Below, in pieces: positions 8,463 to 16,505 of a stretch of DNA of 64,000 nt (position 1 is its first letter; each line of letters starts with the position of its first letter). The DNA comes from Sandaracinus sp. (GTDB lineage Bacteria; Myxococcota_A; Polyangia; Polyangiales; Houyiibacteriaceae): assembly GCA_002699025.1 (NCBI GenBank), contig PABA01000008.1:124001-188000 (forward strand), written 5' to 3'. Both the position numbers and the translations under genes were made by a program. The notes under the pieces are model-generated. The model was not told the DNA's origin and made no database searches. It saw only the letters and a list, made by a program, of their open reading frames with translations.

Positions 8463-9875
8463 CTATCGCCGCAGCACCGAGTCGAGCGCGCCCGGCGCGT
8501 AGTGGCGCTCGTCGCCCATCACCCGCCCCACGCCGAGCGCCTGGAGGCAGGTGTTGTAGACGTTGACCGAGCTCGAATCGACGTCGATCAGCCCACCCGT
8601 CCGCAGCCGCTCGTTCGCCCCGCTGATCACGTGGAAGGTGTTGCGCGTGTGGTGCGCGCTCCCGTCCCCGAGCTCCGCGCCGATCATGAAGAGCATGTTC
8701 TCGAGCAGCGTCTGCCCGTTCGCGTCCGGGGACGCCGGGTCGTCGAGCGCCCCGAGCAGATAGCCGAACTGCCGCATGATGTAGTGCGTGTGGTGCTCGA
8801 CCTCCGGGAAGCGGCGCCGGTGCCAGTACTCGTGGTGGTGGTCCCGGTCGTCGAAGGTGATCGTCCGCCCGTTGTAGTCGTAGTCGCCGCGCAGCCGGAC
8901 CCGGTCGCCGCTCGCCTGGAAGGTGATGTTCCCGAAGCGCACGAGGTCGCAGCGGAGCGCCATCGCGTAGAGGTCCGCGAGCAGCGCCTGTGTGCGGATC
9001 CACGTGCCCGCGTCGAGCTGCTCGGAGATCTCGGTCGCCTCGCGTCCATAGGGGAGCGAGGGGTCGCCGGGGGCGTCCCCGGGCGCGCAGGTCTCCATCG
9101 GCGGCTCCTCGCCCTCCGGCGGGAAGATGCGCCGCTCGAGCTCGCGGATGCGCTCGAGGTGGTCGGCGATGCGGCGCCGGCTGTCGGCGGAGAGCCCGCT
9201 CCGCTCGCTCGCGAAGTGCCGGTAGTCGTCGAGCACCGTGTCGAGCACGCTCCGCCGGTATCGGCGACGACGCGCCTCGGCGGGATCCTCGACGGGGTCG
9301 GGCACGCCGCCACCGAAGAGGCGCTCGAAGAGATCCGAGGGCCGCTCGATGGGGTTGCCCATGGGGGAGCCGTCCTCGTTCCAGCTGTGCACGCGCCGGT
9401 ACTGGTGGTCGCGCCGGAAGCCGCTGGTCACGAGGAGGGTCGAGAGCGGCGTCGGCGGGCCCTCGCGATGCAGGTCGCGCATGGCGACCACGTCGATGGA
9501 GGGCCCGCGCTGCGTGTCCTCGCGCCCCTCGAAGCCGGTGAAGGTGGCGCCGCCGCCGCGCGGGTGGCCGCCGCCCGTGTGCATGTCGATGCCGCGGAGC
9601 ACGGCGATCTTCGAGAGGTGGGGCCGGAGCGGGCTGAGCGGCCCGTCGGCGCGGAGCGGGTCGTCGTGGTCGAAGATCTCGGGGAGCACGCCGTTGCCGA
9701 AGAAGCCGGTGACGACGCGCACGGGCGGCTCGGGCAGCGCGGCGAAGGCGCTCCGGCGCACCATCTCGCCGAGGAAGGGGAGCGCGATGGCCACGCCGGT
9801 GCCGCGGAGCATGGTGCGCCGCGAGAGGCGCTGGGCGCGGGCGTGGCGGGGGCGGTCCGGTCGGGAGCGGCTCAC
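8463..9875 (-). CDS. DUF1552 family protein with Tat signal
   Basis: This 470-residue protein starts with a twin-arginine signal (LSRRTMLRGTGVAIALPF) and is therefore probably exported folded. The remainder is the DUF1552 domain, rich in His and Asp (HHHEYWHRRRFPEVEHHTHYI near residue 345), which suggests bound metal, though this has not been shown. The GTG start at 9875 overlaps the TGA of the DUF1592 gene (GTGA) and is preceded by a strong GGAGGT at 9882-9887 with a 6-nt spacer, so translation is coupled. Family function is unknown; pairs with DUF1592 are common in Planctomycetes and Myxobacteria. Confidence 0.88.
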   Translation of the reverse strand: MSRSRPDRPRHARAQRLSRRTMLRGTGVAIALPFLGEMVRRSAFAALPEPPVRVVTGFFGNGVLPEIFDHDDPLRADGPLSPLRPHLSKIAVLRGIDMHTGGGHPRGGGATFTGFEGREDTQRGPSIDVVAMRDLHREGPPTPLSTLLVTSGFRRDHQYRRVHSWNEDGSPMGNPIERPSDLFERLFGGGVPDPVEDPAEARRRRYRRSVLDTVLDDYRHFASERSGLSADSRRRIADHLERIRELERRIFPPEGEEPPMETCAPGDAPGDPSLPYGREATEISEQLDAGTWIRTQALLADLYAMALRCDLVRFGNITFQASGDRVRLRGDYDYNGRTITFDDRDHHHEYWHRRRFPEVEHHTHYIMRQFGYLLGALDDPASPDANGQTLLENMLFMIGAELGDGSAHHTRNTFHVISGANERLRTGGLIDVDSSSVNVYNTCLQALGVGRVMGDERHYAPGALDSVLRR

Positions 9876-11581
9876 GGCGCCACCTCCGTGTCGTCGGAGG
9901 GCGCGATGAGGCGGAAGGAGGGGTGCGTGACGATGGCGAGCATCAAGTCCTCGTAGCGGCCGCCGCGCGCCTCGTAGTCGTCGAGCACCTCGGCGACGGT
10001 GCAGGCGTCGGCCGCGACGAGGGGGCGACCGAGGGCGAACTGGGTGGCCTTCCGCACGACGCAGGAGCGGGCCCGGGGGCTGGCGGCGAGCACCTCGGCG
10101 AGCTCGCCGGCATCCGCGAAGGACGTGACGGTGCCGTCCGGCGCGTGGAGCGCTCCGTCGCTGAAGAGCGCGTTGCCGTGCGCGTCCTCGGCCCGGAAGG
10201 CGCCGGCCGCGTCGAAGCGGTCGAAGGCGTAGGCGATCGGATCGAAGCGGCTGTGGCAGCCGCCGCAGGTGCCCGAGGCCACGCGCTCCTCGGAGGCGTG
10301 CCGCTGGGCCGTGCCGGGGGCGAGCTCCGGGGGCGTGGCGTCGACGCTCGGCGGGGGCGGGGGGACGGCGTCGCAGAGCACGTCCGTGAGGACGAAGAGC
10401 CCGCGGTGGACGATGGAGGGCTCGGCCCCGTGCGCGTGGACGGCGAGCACGCCGGGCTGGGTGAGCAGGCCGCGCCGCTCCGGAAGCGCCTCCAGCGAAT
10501 AGCGCCGCCAGCCCTCCCCCTCCGGCTCGAGCCCGTAGTGCTCGGCGAGGCGCGGGTTCAGGAAGGTGTGCTCGGCCGTGTAGAGCGCCTCCATGGGCGC
10601 GCGGCTCTCCCAGGCGAGGTCCTGGAGGAAGCGCATGGACTCCTCGCGCATGGCCGCGGCGAGGGCGTCGTCGAAGGCCGGGTAGCGCGCCTCCGGGAGC
10701 GTCAGGCCGGGCACCTTGGCGAGGGAGAACCAGTCCTCGAAGAAGCGCTCCGAGCGGGCCCGCGCCCGCGGGTCGTCGAGGAGCCGCCGCGCCTCGGCCT
10801 CGAGGGCGTCGGGCTCGTCGAGGAGGCCGCGAGCGGCGGCGTCGAGGAGCGCGTCGTCGGGCGGGGCGCCCCAGAGGAAGTAGGCGAGGCGCGTGGCGAG
10901 GGCGTGGGAGGAGACGGGGCGCACGGTCTCGGCGGGCGTCTCCTCGAGCCGGTAGAGGAAGGCCGGCGAGGTGAGCATGGCGGAGAGCACGAGCCCCGCG
11001 GCGGTCTCGAAGTCGTCGCCCTCGTCGCGGACCACCTCGAAGAGCGCCGCGAAGCGCGCGACCTGTGCGTCGTCGACGGGGCCGCGGAAGAGGCGCGCGC
11101 CGAGGGCCCGCGCGATCTGCTCGGCGCAGTCGGCCGAGAGGTCCGCGCAGGAGGCGTGGCGGGCGACCACGGCGCCGACGTCCGCGCGAGCGACGGCGGC
11201 CTCGGCGATCTCCAGGTAGGCCTCCGCGAGCTCGACGCCGACGATGAGCGTCTTGGCGTTGTTGGTGAAGCCGTAGGCGCGCGGATCCGGCGGGAGGTCG
11301 ACGAGGAGCTCCGTGACGTCGACGCCGAGCTCCGCCTGGAGGGTCGCCGCGTACTCCTCGTGCGTCAGCCTGCGGAGCACGCCCGGGCCCGGGTCGGGGT
11401 CGACGTCGGCGCAAGCGTCGGCGGGCGGGAGCGTGGGCGGGAGCGGCTCGTCGGCCGGCGGGGAGGACGGGTCGGCCGGGTCGTCACGCCCCGGCTCGCC
11501 GCTCGGCTCGCTGCCCGCGTCGCCGATCCGCCCGGTACAAGCGAAGGCCAGCGCGAGGAGGAGTGGGAGTAGCCGGGGCAC
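9872..11581 (-). CDS. DUF1592/DUF1588-type secreted protein with CxxCH
   Basis: This 569-residue protein has a lipoprotein-type signal (LALAFACTG, Cys 15) and an acidic Pro-rich linker, followed by the chain of domains called DUF1587/1592/1588/1585. Landmarks are LRRLTHEEYAATL near residue 68, LATRLAYFLWGAPPD, FFEDWF, and a CGGCHSRFDPIAYAFDRFD segment near residue 440. The CxxCH could bind haem c, and the family is sometimes called planctomycete cytochrome-like; whether haem is attached is unproven. It starts at GTG 11581. The gene overlaps the downstream DUF1552 gene by 4 bp. Confidence 0.87.
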   Translation of the reverse strand: MPRLLPLLLALAFACTGRIGDAGSEPSGEPGRDDPADPSSPPADEPLPPTLPPADACADVDPDPGPGVLRRLTHEEYAATLQAELGVDVTELLVDLPPDPRAYGFTNNAKTLIVGVELAEAYLEIAEAAVARADVGAVVARHASCADLSADCAEQIARALGARLFRGPVDDAQVARFAALFEVVRDEGDDFETAAGLVLSAMLTSPAFLYRLEETPAETVRPVSSHALATRLAYFLWGAPPDDALLDAAARGLLDEPDALEAEARRLLDDPRARARSERFFEDWFSLAKVPGLTLPEARYPAFDDALAAAMREESMRFLQDLAWESRAPMEALYTAEHTFLNPRLAEHYGLEPEGEGWRRYSLEALPERRGLLTQPGVLAVHAHGAEPSIVHRGLFVLTDVLCDAVPPPPPSVDATPPELAPGTAQRHASEERVASGTCGGCHSRFDPIAYAFDRFDAAGAFRAEDAHGNALFSDGALHAPDGTVTSFADAGELAEVLAASPRARSCVVRKATQFALGRPLVAADACTVAEVLDDYEARGGRYEDLMLAIVTHPSFRLIAPSDDTEVAP

Positions 11582-11781
11582 GGCCTCGGAGGTTGCAAGC
11601 GACGGTCCAGCGCGCTCCGGAGCCGCACCTCCCCGCTCTCCCGGCGCGCGAGGGCTCGACGACGTCGCTCCGCGTAACCGAGAAGACTACGTCTGCGAGA
11701 GCGCCTGGGGGGTGTTGTCCCGGGCGGCGCGCCCGACCGAGCCGTCGACGCCTCCCCGCGTTCGGTCCAGCCCGCCCCGCG

Positions 11782-12492
11782 TCATCGGTCGAGGCCGAGG
11801 TGGGCCCGGAGCGTCCGCGCCACGTAGTCGGCCCTCTCGCGGGAGCCGAGCTCGTTCACGAGCAAGACGTCCGCGCCGGCCACCTCGCCGTGCACCTCGA
11901 TCCGCGGCCGGCCCTTCCGCCCGCGGCGCGTGCGCACGTGGACCGAGCGGATGTCCCGGGCCGGGTGGGAGCCACCGCCGCGCCAGGGCAGCGGCCCGTG
12001 CCGGACGCTCAGCTCCCCCTCGGCGAGCTCCACGGTCGTGCGGTTCAGCAGCCCCGCCAGCGTGAAGTACGTCAGCCCGACCCCGACCGCGACGTGGAGC
12101 AGCGGGAAGCACATGGCGACGATGGCGAAGGCGCCCGGCGCCGAGGCCGCGTTCGCGTACCAGACGACCAGGAAGCCATCCCAGAAGAGGCAGAAGAAGA
12201 GCAGGAAGACGTACTGGAAGCCGAACCAACGCCAGCGCATCTCGAGCTCCCCCTCCTGGCGGAAGGCGTCGCGGTAGCTCTCGCTCCGCCGGCTCGGCAG
12301 CACCGAGTGGAGGACCTCCACGCCGCGCGGCGCCTCCTCCGGCGCCGGCGGGGACTCGGGCTCCGGGAAGAGCAGCTCCGCGGCGGGCGTGCGCGCGCCA
12401 CAGCCTCCGCAGACCAGGTCGCCCCCCGCGAGGTCCTCCCGCGAGAGGGTCTCGCCGCAGCTCGGACAGCGCGTCTCCACGGCCCCGATCAT
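11782..12492 (-). CDS. Zinc-ribbon membrane protein, function unknown
   Basis: A 236-residue protein. The N-terminus carries a zinc ribbon (CPSCGETL ... CGGCGART). Two long hydrophobic segments in the middle (around residues 88-112 and 116-145) are followed by a soluble C-terminal half resembling a PH-like or DUF-type beta domain (TTVELAEGELSVRHGPLPW), as in many bacterial membrane proteins that lack an assigned role. No family name can be given. It is divergent from the thioredoxin-fold gene by about 60 bp and lies 200 bp upstream of the DUF1592 gene, with no obvious promoter or repeat between. Confidence 0.75.
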   Translation of the reverse strand: MIGAVETRCPSCGETLSREDLAGGDLVCGGCGARTPAAELLFPEPESPPAPEEAPRGVEVLHSVLPSRRSESYRDAFRQEGELEMRWRWFGFQYVFLLFFCLFWDGFLVVWYANAASAPGAFAIVAMCFPLLHVAVGVGLTYFTLAGLLNRTTVELAEGELSVRHGPLPWRGGGSHPARDIRSVHVRTRRGRKGRPRIEVHGEVAGADVLLVNELGSRERADYVARTLRAHLGLDR

Positions 12493-12554
12493 AGACGAAC
12501 CCCGCCCTCGTTCGCGTGCCGGGAGGCTCCCCGGCCTCGGGTATGCTCCGGGCC

Positions 12555-13085
12555 ATGCACCTGCAGCCCGGCATCCCCGCGCCCGCCCTCGAGCTCGAGG
12601 ACTGGAAGGGGGAGCGCCACACCCTCGCCTGCTACCGCGGCCGCCGCGTCTGGCTCGCCTTCTTCCGCTACGCCTCCTGCCCGCTCTGCAACCTGCGCGT
12701 CCACCGCATGATCCAGCGCTGGGACGTCTGGGCGGAGAGCGACTTCCAGCTCCTCGCCGTCTTCCAGTCGCCGCCGAGCTCCATCGCCGAATACGTCGGC
12801 GAGCAGAGGCCGCCCTTCCCGCTCCTCGGTGACCCGGACGAGGTCTACTACGGCCTCTACGGCTGCGACGCCTCGCTCCGCGCCTACGTCGCCCCGACCA
12901 ACGCCGCCATGCTCGCGAAGGCCGCCGGCGCCGGCTTCCTCCCGGGGCGCATGGAGGGCACCAAGACCCGCGTGCCCGCCGACTTCTTCATCGACGAGGA
13001 AGGCATCCTCACGCGCTGCTTCTACGGCAAGACCATCAGCGACCACGTGCCCTTCGAGGACGTGGACGACTGGCTCGGGGTCTGA
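12555..13085 (+). CDS. AhpC/TSA-type peroxiredoxin-like protein
   Basis: A 176-residue thioredoxin-fold protein of the AhpC/TSA redoxin group. The motif FFRYASCPLCNLRVH (about residues 35-50) places a CxxC at the usual peroxidatic position, while FFIDEEGILTRCFYG near the end matches the redoxin core. Such proteins reduce peroxides or exchange disulfides; the CPLC motif favours a thiol-disulfide role. ATG 12555 was chosen because it begins at the conserved HLQPGIPAP segment; in-frame ATGs at 12516 and 12543 are possible. It ends 4 bp before the methyltransferase fusion gene, so the two form an operon. Confidence 0.82.
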   Translation: MHLQPGIPAPALELEDWKGERHTLACYRGRRVWLAFFRYASCPLCNLRVHRMIQRWDVWAESDFQLLAVFQSPPSSIAEYVGEQRPPFPLLGDPDEVYYGLYGCDASLRAYVAPTNAAMLAKAAGAGFLPGRMEGTKTRVPADFFIDEEGILTRCFYGKTISDHVPFEDVDDWLGV

Positions 13086-13089
13086 GGAC

Positions 13090-15279
13090 GTGGAGGCGCG
13101 CGACGGGAGCGACCGCGGCGACGCGCGGGCCTACGACCGCTACCTGGCGGCCATGGACGCCGCCATGCGCGTGAAGATCGCGGTGACGGCGGCGCACCTG
13201 CCGGCGGCCGGCACGGTGGCGGACATGGGCATGGGATCGGGGACGGGCAGCGACGCCCTCGCCGCGCTCTACCCGCGCCTCGAGGTCGTCGGCGTGGACC
13301 TCGACCCGGAGATGGTCGAGCGGGCCCGGCAGCGCTTCGACCGCCCGAACCTCCGCTTCGTGATGGGGGACATCGCCGAGCCAGTCTTCGACGCCGAGAG
13401 CCTCGACGGCGTCTTCGACAGCTCCGTGATCCACCACGTCACCTCCTTCGGGGGCTACGACCACGACGCCGCGCGGCGCGCCTGCGCCGCCCAGGCCGCG
13501 CAGCTCCGGGCGGGCGGCACGCTCGTGATCCGCGACTTCGTGGCGCCCGAGGAGGGCGAGCGAGCGGTGATCCTCGCGCTGCCCGCGGACGATGGGGACG
13601 ACTCGGACGACCCGGCGCGCTGCTCGACGGCGCGGCTCTTCGAGCGTTTCGCGGGCGAGTTCCGCTCGCTCCACAACGCGCCGGGCTTCCCCACGGAGCG
13701 CCTCGAGGACGCGCCGGACGGCTGGCGGCGCTACCGGCTGAGCGAGCGACACGCGGCGGAGTTCCTGCTGCGCAAGGACTACCGCACGGACTGGGTGAAG
13801 GAGGCGCGCGAGGAGTACACGTACTTCACGGCGCGGGGCTTCGCCGAGGTCTTCGAAGAGCTCGGGCTGCGGCTCCTCGCGTGCACGCCGATCCGCAACC
13901 CGTGGATCGTGCGGAACCGCTTCGAGGGGCGCTTCCGTTGGGAGGGCGCGGGCGGCGCCTTCCTCGAGCCGCCGGCGACCCACGTGATCGTCGCCGGCGA
14001 GAAGGTCGCCGCGGGGGCCGGCGTGCGCTTCCGACGGCGGCCCTGTGGACCGGTCGGCTACCTCGAGCTCGAGGGCTGGCGGGACGGGGAGACGGGCCAG
14101 GTGCTCGATCTCGTGCGCCGCCCGGAGCGGACCCTCGACGTGCTGCCCTTCTTCCTGGATGAGGACGGGGATCCGCTCGTGCTCGCGCGGACGAGCTACC
14201 CGCGGCCCGTGCTCCTCGCCGGGGGGCCGGCGCTCGACGGAAGCCTGCCGCCCGCGTACGTGGCCGAGCCGATCGTGCTGCGCGAGGGCGCCGGGCCGCT
14301 CGGGACGGCGGTGGAGGACGGGCTCGCGCGGCTCGCGCACATCCCGCCAGAGTCGCTCCGGGCCTTCCACGCCGGGACCGTGACCTATCCCTCGCCCGGC
14401 GGGGTGCTCGAGGAGGTGCGCTCGGTGCTGGTGGAGCTGCGTGGGGACGCGCCGCTGCTCCGGGACGCGCCCGCCGGGAGCTCGGGCTTCGCGACGCCGG
14501 GGCGCATCCGAGCGCTCGACGCGCGGCAGCTCCTCCGGGCGGCGCAGGTCGGCGCCTTGCCGGACGCGCGGCTCGAGCTCCACGCGTACCAGCTCTTCGC
14601 GACGCTCGGCGTCTCGCCCGGTCCGTGGATCGGCGAGGTCATCGCGCTCGAGGGCGCCGACGATCCCGGCCCGCCGCCGACGCCACTCGCGGAGCTGCTC
14701 GCGCGACCGCCTCGGCGCCGCTTCGCGCGGACGGAGGCGCGCGCCGGCTTTCTGGAGGTGCACGCCGAGACCTTCGAGGAGCTCGACGCGAAAGGGCGCC
14801 GGCTCGCGACGCAGGACCTCGAGTACGTGACGCCGGGGCCGCTCTCGCTGCGCACCCTCGCCTGCGCGCTTCTGCGCCAGGTCGGCGTAGAGGTGCGGAT
14901 GGCCGTCGACGACGACGACCGCCCCGCGAGCCAGTGCTTCGACGGCAACAGCCAGCTCCTCGTGGCGCCGGCCTGGCGCCTGCCCCACGACCTCCCCTCG
15001 CCCACGCCCGCGCGGGCCTGGGTACGCGCGCGTCTCGAGGAGGAGCATGGCCTCCGCCTCGGCCAGGCCTGGGAGCTCGGCGGCCGCTATCACCCGACGC
15101 CCGGCCTCACCCCCGAGGTCGTGCACCCGCTCGCCTTCGAGGTCCTCGCGGCGCCCGAGGACGACCGCCTCGCCTGGGTCCCGCTCGCCGAGCTCGCCGC
15201 CCGCGCCTCCGACCTCCGCGACGGGCACCTCCGCCTCGTCGCCCTCCGCGCCGCCCACGCCCTCGACCTGCTGCGCTGA
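13090..15279 (+). CDS. Class I methyltransferase fused to NUDIX-like domains
   Basis: This is a 729-residue fusion. Residues 1-300 are a SAM-dependent methyltransferase: the SAM loop is VADMGMGSGTGS, followed by VVGVDLDPEMVERAR and an acidic substrate region. The remaining 430 residues contain two stretches that look like degenerate NUDIX folds. One runs around DVLPFFLDEDG, with YPSPGGVLEEVRS after it. The other has a box-like LEEEHGLRLG, then GGRYHPTPG and WVPLAEL. The catalytic NUDIX Glu pattern is incomplete in both, so hydrolysis is uncertain. The start is GTG 13090, just after the redoxin gene; ATG 13153 is an alternative. Substrate and pathway are unknown. Confidence 0.75.
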   Translation: MEARDGSDRGDARAYDRYLAAMDAAMRVKIAVTAAHLPAAGTVADMGMGSGTGSDALAALYPRLEVVGVDLDPEMVERARQRFDRPNLRFVMGDIAEPVFDAESLDGVFDSSVIHHVTSFGGYDHDAARRACAAQAAQLRAGGTLVIRDFVAPEEGERAVILALPADDGDDSDDPARCSTARLFERFAGEFRSLHNAPGFPTERLEDAPDGWRRYRLSERHAAEFLLRKDYRTDWVKEAREEYTYFTARGFAEVFEELGLRLLACTPIRNPWIVRNRFEGRFRWEGAGGAFLEPPATHVIVAGEKVAAGAGVRFRRRPCGPVGYLELEGWRDGETGQVLDLVRRPERTLDVLPFFLDEDGDPLVLARTSYPRPVLLAGGPALDGSLPPAYVAEPIVLREGAGPLGTAVEDGLARLAHIPPESLRAFHAGTVTYPSPGGVLEEVRSVLVELRGDAPLLRDAPAGSSGFATPGRIRALDARQLLRAAQVGALPDARLELHAYQLFATLGVSPGPWIGEVIALEGADDPGPPPTPLAELLARPPRRRFARTEARAGFLEVHAETFEELDAKGRRLATQDLEYVTPGPLSLRTLACALLRQVGVEVRMAVDDDDRPASQCFDGNSQLLVAPAWRLPHDLPSPTPARAWVRARLEEEHGLRLGQAWELGGRYHPTPGLTPEVVHPLAFEVLAAPEDDRLAWVPLAELAARASDLRDGHLRLVALRAAHALDLLR

Positions 15280-15360
15280 GCCACCGGAACCGCGCCCGCC
15301 GTGCCCGCATCGCGCCGTTCGTGGCGCGGCGGCCGAAGGGCGAGGCGCGATCGCCCGGGC

Positions 15361-16245
15361 TCAGCCCGTGCGTGCGATCGCTCGCGCCAGGAAGGCTTCC
15401 ACGCGCCGCTCGGCCCCGGGCTCGAGCGCGGCGCGCCACGGCGCCGGGATCGCCGCCGCCCCGACTCGTGCGCCGACCACGCCGCCCACCATCGCACCGA
15501 TCGAATCCGTGTCTCCTCCGAGCCGGATGGCCTCCCGCGCCGCCGCCTCGAAGCTGTCCGCCCGACGCGCGAGCCAGAGCGCAGCCGGCACGGACTCCGC
15601 AGCCAGCACGCCCGCCCCCACGCGGCGCAGGAGCTCGGCGGGGCTCTGGCAGGCCTCCGCCTCTCGAAGCGGGCCCGCCAGCGCCGGCGCCCTCTCCGCG
15701 AGCTCTTCGAGGCTCCACGGCCGCCCCGAGAGCTCCCTTCGCGTCGCCAGCGCCACGGCGACCGCGCCGTCGAGGGCCTCTGCATGCGCGTGCGTCGCTC
15801 GGCATGCCGCGCGCGCCGCCTCCACCGCGCGCTCCTCCGGCCCACGGAGGGGCCAGACGACGACCGGCGCCCCCCGCACCGCGCCCCCGTTTCCCCGGGA
15901 CCCCTCCGGCCAGGCGGCCTGCCCGGCTTCCTGCCAGCTCGCCCCCGCCGTCCAGGCGCGGAACGCCGCCCGCGTGCCCTTCCCGTAGCCCCGCGCCGGC
16001 TCGTGCCCCCGAGCGAGCACCTCGAGGAGGCGCGCCTCCTCGATGCGGCCCCCTTCTTCGAGGGCGCGCATCACGCCGAGCATCATCTCGCCATCGTCGC
16101 TGTGGCTCCAGGCCCGGGGGCGGAGGAGGCGCGCCGCGACCGCCCCGTCGAGCCGCTCCCCGGAGGAGGCCCCTTCGAAGGGCCTCCCGAGCCCGTCGCC
16201 GACGAGCGTCCCGAGGAGCGCCCCGCGCGCCCGGTCGACGTCCAT
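15361..16245 (-). CDS. ADP-ribosylglycohydrolase family protein
   Basis: This 294-residue protein has the fold of DraG/ARH enzymes, which remove ADP-ribose from proteins or small molecules with two magnesium ions. Visible signatures are GALLGTLVGDGLGRP at the start, SDDGEMMLGV (the usual TDDT-type first metal site, with Ser and Gly in place of Thr), GNGGAVRGAP in the middle and LGGDTDSIGAMVGG as the second metal site. The core aspartates are kept, so activity is plausible. It is convergent with the methyltransferase fusion gene across 81 bp. Confidence 0.88.
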   Translation of the reverse strand: MDVDRARGALLGTLVGDGLGRPFEGASSGERLDGAVAARLLRPRAWSHSDDGEMMLGVMRALEEGGRIEEARLLEVLARGHEPARGYGKGTRAAFRAWTAGASWQEAGQAAWPEGSRGNGGAVRGAPVVVWPLRGPEERAVEAARAACRATHAHAEALDGAVAVALATRRELSGRPWSLEELAERAPALAGPLREAEACQSPAELLRRVGAGVLAAESVPAALWLARRADSFEAAAREAIRLGGDTDSIGAMVGGVVGARVGAAAIPAPWRAALEPGAERRVEAFLARAIARTG

Positions 16246-16316
16246 GCCGAGCCAACGCGCCGCGCAGGCGCCGTCCTTCCCGAACCCGCGCCCGACGCCC
16301 GAGCCGGCCTTCGGGC

Positions 16317-16505
16317 GTTGCGGCCCTCGCCCCGGACTTCGAGGCGCCGGTCCTCCGCAACGCGTCGGACGCGCCCGAGTGGGACGCGAAGTTCCCGGAC
16401 CACCCGCTCTCGCGCTGCCGATCCCACCTGAGGGAGGCCCTCGCGGAGCTCACGCTCTCGGACGAGGCCCGCGCCTCCGCCCCGTTCACCGGTCCGGCCG
16501 GCTGA
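16317..16505 (+). pseudogene. Orphan 3' coding fragment
   Basis: About 62 codons run in frame to a TGA at 16503-16505 with a strong protein-like third-position bias (almost every third base is G or C). The text looks like a natural C-terminus (FEAPVLRNASDAPEW, then FPDHPLSRCRSHLREAL). No start codon or ribosome site precedes it, and the sequence upstream loses coding character. The likely reading is the surviving tail of a gene whose front has been lost. It overlaps the end of the convergent kinase gene by 20 bp. A 16-bp direct repeat, GAGGCCCGCGCCTCCG, occurs at 16464-16479 and 16504-16519, which may mark the recombination. Confidence 0.55.

Noticed and set aside
13036-15258. 740-residue minus-strand reading frame opposite the methyltransferase fusion
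   Set aside because: It mirrors the third-position bias of the gene on the plus strand, has no ribosome site and no recognisable family.
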